Shown piece by piece: positions 32,884 to 45,602 of a stretch of DNA of 64,000 nucleotides; position 1 is the first letter of the stretch, and every line of letters starts with the position of its first letter. The position numbers and the translations under genes were made by a program. Under the pieces are notes generated by a model. It made no database searches. It was not told the origin of the DNA and saw only the letters and a program-made list of their open reading frames with translations. This DNA comes from Sporodiniella umbellata (lineage: Eukaryota > Mucoromycota > Mucoromycetes > Mucorales > Rhizopodaceae), in contig JAIXMR010000023.1 of assembly GCA_025677835.1 (NCBI GenBank), positions 186,001 to 250,000 of the forward strand, in the 5' to 3' direction.

Positions 32884-35786
32884 TTACAATTCTAAATGAG
32901 GAGTGATAATAGCAGGTTTTGGATGAATGGAAGGGTCTTGTTGAAATTCGCTACCAAAGACGGTGCTTGGCCACTCATCTTCATCTTCGTCCTCTTCTGC
33001 AAAAATTTCTGTGCCATCCACAATATTTGATTCCGGCTCTTCATAAACAGGAAGTTCGGTCGGCTCATCGTCCTCCTCTTCTTCCTCCTCTTCTGTCAAA
33101 GTCGCGAGCTCTTCCAGAGTGGTTGTAGGCTCCACCTCATCCTCCTCTTCTTCTACCGAGGCTGTCTCGAGCATACCTTCCCACGTGTCATCTTCTTGTT
33201 CTGTCAAGGTATCTTTGGATGGTTCACATGTCCAGATCCAAGAATCCAAGAGTTTGGCATCTTCGCAGGGCACAAGGTCCCAAGGCGTACCGTATGTCAG
33301 GGGAGCGTACAGACAGTAACAGGCTACGATGGCCAAGGCCAAAGAAAGAAAGAAAAAGAGCCGGGAAGGAAAGCTCAGAGGTCGAGTGAGCATATCCAGG
33401 CCGACGGCCATGGTCAATACGGCAAAGTAGAGTGCAGGCATATAATGATGAGAGAATAGCTGACGTTCCATAGTATAAAAAGGTAGGTAATGAACAGCCC
33501 AGGCGGCGGCAAAGAAACCACCCGAGGTCTCATAAAACGAACGGAGTCCACCAAAGTGATCGCCATAGCCTCGCTTGTCCCTCAGACAAAAAAAGCCAGT
33601 CAGGATCAAGCATTGGAACACGGTGATGGTCGAGAGCCAGTAAACAAGTGGGTGGCCCAACAAGAAGATCTGACCGGCCGGACCTGACCAGAACGAAATG
33701 CCTGATAATAGCACAGGCCAAGATGAAGGACGGGATTCATAAGGATGAGGTTCTGTCAGTCCTTGATGGACGGTCCACATCTTGTGCTGAAGATAGATAA
33801 ATTTCTCGAAAAAACCCGGTCGATGTTCTTCTGCTTGGGGTGTTTCCTTGGGTACTTTTTTTTTTTTAAGAGAAATAGGGTGTAAGGAAGTGGAATGTAT
33901 GTGTTTTGGCTTACATAATTCGTTGCTATGTTCATCCACCATCCATAACGTTCTCGGTTTCTTTCCTTCCACAATACAGGATACTTCTTGTTGTCGGAAT
34001 CCCCAGTCAGGTAAACGTTCCATATTGGAGTACAATCGACAAAGCTGGTTATGATGGGACAGACGGAATCGACTCTGGCGTGCTTCTAATCGATCCCCCT
34101 CTTCAATTTCCACTTTCCAATAGTCATTCGAGTCACCTTCGAAATCAGGAAAACCATAGCCGCTGTGTGAAAGCGCATGAGATGCGTAGATAAAAAAGAA
34201 GATTTTTCTTACCTGACTTCTTTGTGATACGTGGTATCTGTCATGGGCGCCGCAATGTCATGGCTGTGAAGTTTACGCGGTGCCGTTTCGACATGCTCCA
34301 AACGTACATAATCGCCATGGCGTACGTATTCTAACGTCTGTTGACCGTCTTCTGTATAGAGATCGTGTTGTGAAGTCTCTGACGTATTGGCCTTTAGAAT
34401 CCTCCACCAGTTGTTCGTGTCTCGAAAAGGGTAGATGGTGATCTGTTGTTGTTGAGACCCTTCAGGATAGAATGCGCGGTGAGAGTGAAGATAGCCGTTT
34501 CCACTTTCGAGATGTCTCAAGGTAATCAAGGAACCATAAACTACAGGCAATGGCACCGAGACAGGTGCAAGCCCTTGTAATTCATTTTGTACTTCAATGG
34601 GCATAAAAGTATCCCCAGTACCGGGTCGTGTCAAAATACTGAAATGTACATAGAAACTAGTCACATAAACCAACACAGGGATCAACAACAGACCAAGCAC
34701 ACGAGAAAAGAAATGGGAGCTCAATTGTGTCTTTTTTTTTTTTTTTTTATCATCAGCCACACACATCTATCTATCTATCTATCTATATGTTGTTTTTACC
34801 TTGGTCATTTCAGAATGGCCCAATAAATGCCACAGTTGCTTTACAGTTGACAATCCGACCACTGCCATGGTAAAGAACCCTACCCATTTGCTTGATATGT
34901 TGCACCCTATGCCAAGACCTGTCAGGCAGAGCCATTGCCACCAATCGCTGCTGAAAGGTCTATGAATATCCAATGAGTACTGGTTTGAAAGTGAAAGGGA
35001 TTGATTACTTTGCTCGATAGAATCGATTGTAAGCAAACACAGTAAAGGCAGTGAAGAATAAGAGAATAGAATCCAGCAAGATCAGTCGATTGTTCGTAAT
35101 TAATCCATTCTCTATTAAATGAAGGGAGGGAAGGAACTATTTAATTTATGCAATCTATGCAAACGAATCGTTTACCGAAACATAAAGCCAATCCAGCCAT
35201 CAAACTCGCAAAACGTGAATGGCCACTTTCTCGAATCGTCAGATAAGCCAAAGGAATCACCAGCGCACCAAAGAAAGCGCTGAGAGCACGCATTTGAACA
35301 TAAGGCACATTCGCTGGAATATCCCTGTAAGAATATGTTTATGTCAATCTTGTTTTGTAAGATATATCTCATCCCGTATTGTTTCTATTTATTTACATTC
35401 CAATCGCTGCAAAATCAAAACCACCGTCAAATCCAGCCAGCCAACCGATACAGGCAATCAGTAATTTAGCCAGCTTTTCAAAGATAGGTATGAGTTTTTC
35501 TTATTTTATGGTGTAGATGCGTTTATATAAAAATGAATGACTTTACGGGTGGATGAACATCGAAAAAATAACTCTGTTGAATATAATAGGCAGCGTATTT
35601 ACCAAAATGAACTTCATCAAACCTAGTTGATAAACATCAGCTTGTGTTGAACGCTACTTTCAATGGGTCACCTTACACTACTTGGGCAGGTGAAGCTATT
35701 TTCTTGAACCGGACTGGAAGAGATAAAGCAAACAATCCGCATGCCATCCAACCATCAAGCCTTGCTTTCATCCCGGAAGTGGTCAT
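32884..35786 (-). CDS. Protein O-mannosyltransferase (PMT family, Pmt4/POMT1-like)
   Basis: This ER-membrane enzyme transfers mannose from dolichyl-phosphate mannose to Ser/Thr of secretory proteins. Nine exons (35786-35677, 35622-35547, 35473-35397, 35324-35176, 35111-35009, 34959-34800, 34730-34213, 34162-33915, 33854-32884) give 803 aa. The catalytic loop reads VVFDEVHFGKYA and YFFDVHPPLAK. A MIR region lies at about residues 265-430 (VYGSLITLRHLESGNGYLHSH, DTNNWWRI, VRLEHVETAPRKLHSH). C-terminal membrane helices follow (GQIFLLGHPLVYW, YLPFYTMERQLFSHHYMPAL). The last 110 residues are an acidic Glu/Asp/Thr tail not typical of the family. The N-terminus is short (about 35 residues before VVFDEVH). 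The 60-nt intron at 33914-33855 is in frame without stops, so retention would insert 20 residues. Confidence 0.9.
34764..34786. repeat. (CTAT)n microsatellite in an intron
   Basis: About five ATCT/CTAT units lie inside intron 6 of the mannosyltransferase gene. Confidence 0.85.
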
Positions 35787-36426
35787 TACAGAGGAAAGAA
35801 AAAAAAAAAAAAGCTATGGTCTTTTTTTTTTTTTTTAGAAAATGAATTAAAACTCCCTTAATGTTTGTTTCTGCTTTTTCTTATCATTACCAGCCAACTA
35901 CAGAACCAATAGGCTTGGTTGAATTTATACTTTCAATTGAATAGCTTTTAACTGTAGGGCTGTTGACGCAAACAGTTGAGCGTAGTTTCAAATGATCCAA
36001 TCCAGGTACAAGCATGCAAAACGAGAAAATATGAAATCTACAAAAGACTTTGTAAAATCAGATGTTTTTTTTTTTGCATAGAAAAGAGCGGCCATCCAAC
36101 GATATATTCTGAGGAGGTGTTTGTGACACGGAGGTTTTTTTTTTTTTTTTTTTGGTTTTTACAGAGCACTTTAAAAGAGGATGCTTTTTTTATAAAAAAA
36201 AAAAACCCCCTCCCCGTTTTATTCAAGAGTATAGTTTCTTTCTGGCCCTACTGCTTTCTTTTATGAGTCTCCCCCCCCTTTTATTATTATTACTCTTATT
36301 ATTAATTACGTACACTTGTGACACCTTCTAAACATTTTTAGATAGGTCACCTAAAATTTACAAGGCTGATGGTTGTCAATGAACAATAACAAGACGCTAT
36401 CTATATAAAGCTGTGTGTGTGTATGT

Positions 36427-36459
<33 letters not shown>

Positions 36460-36469
36460 GGGCTAAAAG
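35787..36469. other. Divergent promoter region with T/A tracts
   Basis: T-runs lie near 35822-35836, 36137-36153 and 36427-36458. A TATATAAAG box is at 36402-36410 upstream of the coiled-coil gene. No additional gene was seen. Confidence 0.6.
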
Positions 36470-36961
36470 ATGAAGTTGGATGAAATTTTTCACAAACATC
36501 ACGAATTGAAGCCCTATCCGACCATGATGAAAGCCAATGGGGCGATTGTGATGAACCGACCTTTGACTACAGACCCGGTGGATAGGGTCCAGCTGGTCCA
36601 TCAAGAAAACCTAAGGTTACAACAGCAACTACTGCTCGAGCGAGAATACTATGCTTCGTACCGGCAAGGCCAACGACTGACAGAAAACGAGCTGGTTCAG
36701 ACCAACAAAGACAAGAAAGATTTAGAACGAAAGGTCCGGTTGTTTCGCTCGTTAAAAGAGGCAGAGAAACGTCATCCGGCAAGTCTCCAAAACAAAATAC
36801 AAATCTTATTAAACGAACTGGAATCTATGGAAATAGAAGAGTCTAGATTGTTTAGCCAATTGAGCTTTCAAAAAGATGAATGTCAAGATTTGAAGATCAA
36901 GTTGGAATCAAAAGAGCAAGAAATTAAACAATTAATGTACGAATTACAAATAAAGAAATAA
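36470..36961 (+). CDS. Coiled-coil protein of unknown function, 163 aa
   Basis: Single-exon frame with an ATG 60 bp downstream of a TATATAAAG box. After about 45 residues of mixed sequence (HHELKPYPTMMKANG), almost the whole protein is predicted as alpha-helical coiled coil rich in Leu, Gln, Glu and Lys (LVHQENLRLQQQLLLEREYY, KKDLERKVRLFRSLKEAEKR, continuing to the C-terminus). There is no membrane segment or catalytic motif. It could be a centrosome-, cytoskeleton- or vesicle-tether-associated protein, but nothing in the sequence decides this. The long clean frame in AT-rich DNA supports true coding status. Confidence 0.75.
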   Translation: MKLDEIFHKHHELKPYPTMMKANGAIVMNRPLTTDPVDRVQLVHQENLRLQQQLLLEREYYASYRQGQRLTENELVQTNKDKKDLERKVRLFRSLKEAEKRHPASLQNKIQILLNELESMEIEESRLFSQLSFQKDECQDLKIKLESKEQEIKQLMYELQIKK

Positions 36962-37069
36962 TCATCCAGAAAAGAAAAAAAAAAAAAAAAAGGCAGTAAA
37001 AATCGCCCTCTTAATCCGTGTGAATTCTTTTTAAACTTTCTTTTTTCTTTACATCTTTTTTCTTTGACA

Positions 37070-38034
37070 ATGTTACGTTCAGCTGCCAGTTTGATCATTG
37101 CTGCTCCTATACCGACCGAGTTACTTTGCACCAATCAAGGGAGTAATTATCGTATTTTGATGGTGAAAAGGTAACAAAGAGTAGAAAAAACATGCCTTAC
37201 TCACGGTCAAGGTAGAAACACAAAGAGTAGCTTTATCAATGCACACGTCTACCCAGGCGGTGTAGTGGATCCTGCAGACACCCAATGGTCTTCAAACGAG
37301 TAAAGGGTAGCTTTTTTTTTTTATCTTTTTTTGACAGTTTTTTTTTTTTTTTTTTGTAAAGGCCTTATACGACTGAAAAGATCTGCGCAATTCGAGAAAC
37401 CTTTGAAGAGACCGGTCTGTTAATTTCAAGCCCTCCTATGAACTCTTTGGATATGAAAACGTGGAGAGACCGTATTCATCAGGATGGCAACCAGTTTAAG
37501 AGGTTTTGTGATCATTATGCACTGCAGCCAGCGATGGCGCGACTCAAACCGTTTGCGCATTGGATTACACCGACATTTGAGAAGAAACGATACAATACGA
37601 CTTTCTTCTTGACCGTACTCGAACAGTATGCCACGCTAGAAGAGCAGAAACAGACACTGAATCATGTGATGGCGGATGGAACGGAGAACGTCCTCTTTGA
37701 ATGGCTCAAACCAGAGGAGGCTTTGGAAAGATACAACGAAAACAAGATCGTCTTGATCCCACCTCAATGGTACTCGCTTTCCCTGATGACCAAAACACCC
37801 GATTATCGACAACTGGGCCGCGTTGGCCTGGATATCTTCAAAACCCGTCAAAACACACTGATTCCAATCCTGCCCCAAGCCAGCCCAAGTGATCTCAATC
37901 AATTCAAGGGCTGCATGACTTATCCAGGTGACGAATTGCACGAAAACGGCAGAAAAGGAATGAGACACCGTCTGTATTATAACGGTTTGCCCATGCGTGA
38001 TTACCAATTGGATATTAACATTGCAAAGTTATAA
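37070..38034 (+). CDS. Nudix hydrolase, NUDT19-like
   Basis: Three exons (37070-37170, 37216-37299, 37362-38034) encode 285 aa. The Nudix box is split by an insertion: VYPGGVVDPAD, then a spacer of about 20 residues, then ICAIRETFEETG, the arrangement seen in NUDT19-type enzymes, which hydrolyse CoA and acyl-CoA in animal peroxisomes. The catalytic REXXEE-like glutamates (RETFEE) are intact. The N-terminus MLRSAASLIIAAPIPTE could be a weak organellar signal. The C-terminus ends in IAKL; a peroxisomal PTS1 would need an SKL-like end, and AKL fits that pattern, so peroxisomal location is plausible. The substrate is inferred from family resemblance only. Confidence 0.85.
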
Positions 38035-38238
38035 TAAAAACAGTCACACTTTTTTTTTTTTTTTTTTTTTTTAATCTATGGCCATCGATTCCCCCATGAA
38101 TACGTCTAGGCATATGTGTATGTGTATGTGTAGGTGGTAACGATGGATGGGTGAGTATGTAGATGAGTGGGGTTGTGTGTGCGTTTCTGTAGATTTATTA
38201 TTTAAATAGAATTTCTTTTTGTTTTTGTTTTTGGTTTC

Positions 38239-39830
<1,592 letters not shown>

Positions 39831-40647
39831 TTTTTTTTTTTCTGGTGGTGGCGATGGATAAAAAAAAAAAAAAAAAAAAGGTTGGGAAGAAGTCGAAACT
39901 GAAGGGAAAAAAGAACTTAGTTTGAAAAAAAAAAAAAAAAAATTAGTTAAGCGGGGGTGTTACTCAGCTGGGTTGTCCAGGGCCTAAAAAATTTTAAAAG
40001 GTATTCTCTCTGGAAAATACAAGTAAAAAAACAAGTAAGGTTGCCGGCTGGCTTTCTCTTATATCCATGTATCGATACATTGTGGCTTGCAAGAGGCAAA
40101 GACTCGGCAGCTTCAAGGAAAACAAAGAGTCGCTAAGTTTGGTTTGGTAAATAGTTTAGTCGCATGTCGGATTTAAATTTTATTGACAGCTTGTTTTATC
40201 AGATAAGGCTTAGGAAGTCTTTCTCTCTTTTTCATTCACTTGTTCTTCTTCTTTCCCCCTCCCCCCTCCCCTCTGTTGCTTTATGTCTGTTTTAATAAAA
40301 CAAGTAGTGTCTGTGGACAAGACTTGGGCTATATATATATAAAAAAAAAAAAAAAAAAGTGAGAAAACAAACAAAAACCATAGCTCTTTTGTTGTTGCAG
40401 GCCATCACAAGAGTCCGTCACCCTTTGAGACTTCAGTACGATTCAATTGCATCCAATGTGCTCACGTTTTCATTCAAATCCCGCTAAATGTCCCAAAAGA
40501 AAAAATAGAGTAGAAAACACGTTTTTAGTTTGTGTCATGCATGAGAGGGGAGGGGGAAGAAAAGCGCAGAATGAAAATAAAGGTCTAAAGAATCCATAAA
40601 GCAGAAAAACCCAATCTTTCTTCTTTTTTTGTTCTTATCAGAAAAAA
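39831..40647. other. Divergent promoter region
   Basis: A-runs near 39860, 39925 and 40340; pyrimidine-rich leader upstream of the small gene at 40648. No further gene was seen. Confidence 0.55.
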
Positions 40648-40915
40648 ATGATTCCGTTTGTTTTCTGCCCTGCGACTTGCGAATTATGTGGAAACTGGAT
40701 TCCCAATCATGAAGTAAAGAAATCTTTTTGTAAAAGAAAAACAGGCTTCTTATTTTATTGATTCACCTGCTGTTTATTAGCCAGCTTGCCCTAGAAATGG
40801 TGTACATCCTTCTCAATGGACCACATGCCTAATGACTGAAGACGACACAGAACAAGAAGAAGAGCAAGAGCATCATCTCCCGCTGACATTCTCTACCTAT
40901 CGATCTGCCCTTTGA
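40648..40915 (+). CDS. Small Cys-rich protein, 66 aa
   Basis: Two exons (40648-40713, 40781-40915) joined by a GTAAAG donor and a TTATTAG acceptor give 66 residues. Cysteines at 7, 11, 14, 25 and 38 (CPATCELCG, then PACPRNG, then TTC) suggest a small metal-binding or disulphide fold. The C-terminal part is acidic (EDDTEQEEEQE) and ends in TYRSAL. No signal peptide is clear. A pyrimidine-rich leader and A-rich Kozak-like context precede the ATG. No family was recognised. The phase-matched splice and codon pattern argue that it is real. Confidence 0.55.
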
Positions 40916-40997
40916 TTTGCTTTATTTGCACTTTCTATTTCTTATTCTCTATCTATCGCTTTCTATGTACATAGTCTTCTATACCAAATAACAAAAA

Positions 40998-41032
<35 letters not shown>

Positions 41033-41751
41033 AAGCTGTCAAATCGCTTCTTTGGTGCTCTCAAATGTTTGAATTTTCGAGATATTGCAAGTGATCATCC
41101 GCCTTCTATCTCTTTACTGCCTGACTTGAAACATTGTATATATGAACGAGCAATTTGGCTTAGACTGCATTCTCGTTTGTATTTTAAACCTACTATAGCT
41201 CAGTCGGTCTTTTGGATACAAAAACATTGGATCTCAATCAATACATTTATTTATTTGGCACTATGCATTTATCAAATACACAGTTTATTTAGTCTACGTA
41301 CATGTCTTGGTTCCTAACAATCGCGACGCATAGAGCGTTCTTTATCTATTTGACAAAGATCTTTTTATGGCCATTCAAAACTTGGCCTCAAACGTTTGTT
41401 TTGAAGCAAACAAAAGACGCCATGGTTCTACACAAGTAAACAAAAAACCAGCTTGTGTCTTGAGAATATAAAGTACATTTCTGTTAAATTGTATATATAT
41501 ATATATATAATACAGCTTCAAACTACGCTTGTCTTACACAACGAATCAATCCTGAAAAAGAATATAGTAATTAGAGAGCATGTTTCCTTATACCACGCCA
41601 AGCTTGGATGTTCAAATAAAGGCCTCTTCATCTTTTGAGTGCTCCTATGTATCATATCGGCCTTCTATTTCACTCTCTATTTCGTGATCAAATCCCAGTT
41701 GTTCTCAGGCTACGCTTTCAAGAAAAGAAATTAAAAGCATGAATTACATTT

Positions 41752-41792
<41 letters not shown>

Positions 41793-42020
41793 TATTTTTC
41801 TATATAAGCCCACCATGATTGCTCTTGACTGTTGTAACACATACTAGATTGATCAGATAAGTTCAGAGAGGGTCTATGATTATACAGCCTGCGATTGGAT
41901 CTTTTCCTTCAGCTTTCAAGGCTCTGTCTGCCATTGTCTAAAACTAAAAACAAACAGGTTTTGTTCTTGTAATGATCATCAGGCCACCTTGCTCTAAAAA
42001 CGTTCTCTCAGTTGGCTTTA

Positions 42021-42052
<32 letters not shown>

Positions 42053-42677
42053 AGACTCGATATACACACTACATCTTGGTGTCTTCAATCCCATATCTAC
42101 TGTAAAGAAGGGGGTTCATTGTAATGTCCTCTTGGTTTAAAGCAAAGAGTTTATGGATGACGGAGATCAAGAATGTAGGCGGAATAAAGTGGGCAAACTA
42201 CAATAGTTTTGTGATACAGAAGCTTTTCGTTTGATTATAGTTATTTCATTACTCAAGATTATACCAAGATTTGAAAAACATCATTGATGAACAACGCAAT
42301 CAGCTTTTGCATACACACTGTCTTTATCCTTTACGTACATGCATCTTAATAAGCTTGTGATTTTTACATATCAGGAGAAAAATGGAGTTTGTATCACACC
42401 AGATATCTTTGTGTACAGTGTCTTAACACGCACAGATAAAAAAAAAACTTGGAGAACCCTAGTGTAGCCTCTTGAATGTACCAGTCGTAGATAAGTTGAA
42501 TCTACTCATACACATTTGTTTCATGTACTATATACATAGGAAAAAAAAAAGGGGGGGGGACAGAAAAACATAGCTTGAAATCGTAATTTAAAAGTCATAC
42601 ACCACCAAGATCAATTACTAAATTGTATTCATATTTATAATTCCGTGATTATTATCATTTAAGGTTTTTTTTTTTAT
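40916..42677. other. Intergenic region with (AT)n and long A-tracts
   Basis: Contains an (AT)14 repeat at 41002-41029, a 36-nt A-tract at 41753-41788 and another of about 30 nt near 42021-42050. No gene with support was found. A short minus-strand frame near 41940-41880 (MADRALKAEG start) could not be extended. Confidence 0.55.
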
Positions 42678-42777
42678 ATGTTACAGCTTCATTTCAGCTT
42701 ATCTAATGGTTGTTACAGAACATTTGCGACGACTATTAGCAATAACACTATACAAAGAAGCCAGATTGAGGGTGTAA

Positions 42778-42818
<41 letters not shown>

Positions 42819-42861
42819 TCTCTAGAATCTGCCCGGACCATGTATTTCTTTTTATTGGTAG
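42678..42861 (+). pseudogene. Possible truncated gene start with mitochondrial-type leader
   Basis: ATG at 42678 opens 32 codons that look like a mitochondrial presequence (GCYRTFATTISNN, with Arg, Ser, Thr and no acids). A GTAAGC donor at 42774, a T-tract and a TCTAG acceptor at 42825 join it in frame to NLPGPC and a stop after 12 codons (42826-42861). The N-L-P-G-P motif after a presequence recalls the proline-rich hinge of cytochrome P450s, but nothing of the P450 body follows. It may be an orphan first exon of a lost gene, or chance. Confidence 0.25.
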
Positions 42862-43255
42862 TAGATTGTATATGCATAGCTTTCAAGAACTTTGGATTTA
42901 TTTGATTTTTGAAGCAAACGCGTGTACTATCACTCTTAAAGAGCCAGTTCTGTAGTGCAGGATGCTATTTGATTTGATACACAAGGTCTGTTAGTCATGG
43001 GCAAAACTACCATTTGAATGTGTTACATGGCTTATGCACTGTTCATCTTTTGTAAAAATAGAGCCTATTCGTAGTCCTTTTTTGTGGTCTGGTGCAACCA
43101 AGAAAAGAAAAGATCTCTTCACTATACAGCTTAAGGCACCATTCGAAAGAGGCCAACTACAACACTCTGGTAAAGAGTGGGCCTGGATACTAACCTGTCA
43201 ATGTGACTTTTAGATAATCAATAAAAAACGTAGATACATAACAAAAAAAGATTAT
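42862..43255. other. Intergenic region
   Basis: No exon or RNA gene was recognised; it borders the 3' end of the CCA-adding enzyme. Confidence 0.5.
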
Positions 43256-44878
43256 TTATTGTGTTGATCGTTGAGCCCAATAGGTCTGTATGGCCTTTTC
43301 ACACTCTTCCAGGGAGCCATCTGGGTGGTCCAGTTGCCAGATCATTTCTACTTTCAAGAGCTCAAGTGCATGAGGACCAGGTTTTAGACCGACCAGAGCA
43401 GAGGCTTTTTTGCCGTCTATTTTATGTTTCCATTCGTAGCAAGTCTGAATCCCATATTTTTCTGCAGTATGAACGAGTGTTTGGTATCGATCGTAACACG
43501 CCACGTTGTCCACTGCCTCTTTGACAGCAGCAAACAGAACAGCGGTTTTCCAAAGAGGGCCCAAATCACGGATTATCATGCCCAGATCGGAACGTGGTAC
43601 GATAGGCTGATGTGCCAGTGCCCTGATTGCTGGAAAGCCCCGAATGACGGCCTGAGCGAGAGTAACATCTACCAAGGTAGTTTTCAGCACATCGCGTAAT
43701 ACTACAGGCACTGCCGGTACACGCTTCTTTTTTTGCTGCACCTCCATGCCCGAAAAAGGGTACACACAAGCACAGAGTATGATATTGCGTCGTTCAATTG
43801 GCTCAAGGTCGGTCAGACCAGTCACCTCACGCACAGCCTCAATCACCCAAGGGCTGTCGGGTATGTCACCCAAGAGACCTTCCGGGGTGGGTATCACGAT
43901 AGAATAGAGTGAGAGTCGATGGAGTAACTCGATAGATAACAAAGGATAAGGCCCCCCTATCATCTTTTCAAACTCGACACCGATACGCTCTCGACTGACC
44001 TTGGTCTTTAGAGCATGCTGCACTTCTGAATGCTGTGCGGCTTCCATCAGCTCCTGACTCAGCTCGAAATCGAATCGACTCGAGAATCGAATACAGCGCA
44101 TGACACGCAAAGGGTCCTCTAAAAGAGAATCAAAGGCATCCACAGGCGTGCGGATCACACCATGAGCTAAATCGTATAAACCCTAATACGCGTTACACTC
44201 AACTTTCTCCTCTTTTTATCCTAACCTATTTACAAGTTCTGTCAAGTCCTCCACTTTGGCCGTATTCACATTATAGAATAAACAGTTGATTGTAATATCT
44301 CTTCGAAACGCGTCTTGTTTGGGTGTACCAAAGGTCTATCAAAGCTCAGTCCACGGTGTTGTATGTATATGAAGAGCAACTTACAATATAGGAAGGAATA
44401 CGACTACCAGGTTCATACACTTCTGTTCTCAAGTTACAAAAATCCACCTCTTGCCCAAAAAGAGTGGTAGTAGCCGTTTCAAGATGTTTTGACTTTTCAG
44501 GGTTACCACTGATCTTGGCTAATGACTCGGTGGCATGGCCTTGGCTTTCCAAATATTTGTTGACAAAAGTAGCAAACTCATGACCCATCATGTCATTGAC
44601 AGCAATGTCTAAATCATGACATTCTTTACCAAGTAACTTTTGATTCCCCACCAAAAAAAAGAAAAAAAAAAAGATATGAGTGGCATTCTTTGATCATCAG
44701 TTTGTACCTTATCACGAACCCAACCACCAGCAATTCTAGATTCAATTTTAGGTAAGTCAGGTCTTTCTTTAGCGATCAGTGTAGACACTCCTTGCAATAC
44801 ATTACATATATCGGCTTCTAGCTCAGTCAATTCGACTTTCATTGCTACGCCATTCTTGGCAACACCATAGGTTGTCAT
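43256..44878 (-). CDS. CCA1: CCA tRNA nucleotidyltransferase
   Basis: It adds or repairs the CCA end of tRNAs in nucleus, cytosol and mitochondria. Four exons (44878-44708, 44636-44385, 44335-44234, 44182-43256) encode 483 aa, as for class II eukaryotic enzymes. Motifs: GGWVRDK with the following HDLDIAV (metal-binding Asp pair, first part spliced to the second), RRDITINCLFYN (motif B-like), GLYDLAHGVIRTP, and DPLRVMRCIRFSSRFDF (motif D region). The C-terminus is helical. There is no strong presequence; in yeast the same gene supplies several compartments through alternative starts, and here ATGs occur at codons 1 and 13. The N-terminal A/T-tract at 44909-44936 lies just upstream of the ATG. 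Confidence 0.94.
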
Positions 44879-44906
44879 ACCCTTTTTTTTTTTTTTGAGC
44901 TGAATG

Positions 44907-44937
<31 letters not shown>

Positions 44938-45602
44938 CGTGAAATAAACTTGAAAAGACCTTTGAAATTTTTTTTTTGATTCTTATTATTGTTATCACCC
45001 TTGCTATTCTTCTTGATCTCTTGTAAACTTACTGAAGTCTAAGCTTTTTCTTTATTCAGCTTTAAGCGATGTACACTTTAAAACCAAATGACTCAACAGA
45101 AAAACAAAGCCTATTGTTCCCCATTTAAGAGGTGTAACATTGGCTTGTGTAAGGATGCAAATGACAGTGAACGAGAAAGAGAAACTTTCTTGTATTTATT
45201 TCTAATCCATGTACAAAGATGTTCTTAGTCATACAACTAGGAAAGTGGAGTCTGTTTTGAGATTGTGAATATTTCAAAAATATTTTGTCTCTCAAAAAAA
45301 AAAAAAAAAACACGTTTTTTTGTTATATATATTTATAAACATGTGAAAGAGAAGCAACTAAAGATGTACAAGAGAGAAGTAAAGCACGGACACATTAGCC
45401 TGAATTAGTTGTGCTTTTCCCAGAACTTCATATGAAAATAATGTTTTGTTTGTAACTCAAAGATATAAAGGAGGGCGGATAAGTAGAAATTGCGAGAAAG
45501 GGAAGATCTTTTTTTTTTTTTTCTCACTCTAAATTTCTATTTAATTTCTTTTTTTATTTTCCTTTCGTTTTTCTTTTCACTCTTTTTTATATCTCAAACA
45601 AA
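44879..45602. other. Divergent promoter region
   Basis: Contains A/T tracts (44881-44936, 45295-45310, 45510-45523) and a GATATAAAGG TATA-like box at 45462-45471, about 135 bp upstream of the acyl-CoA synthetase start. Confidence 0.55.
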
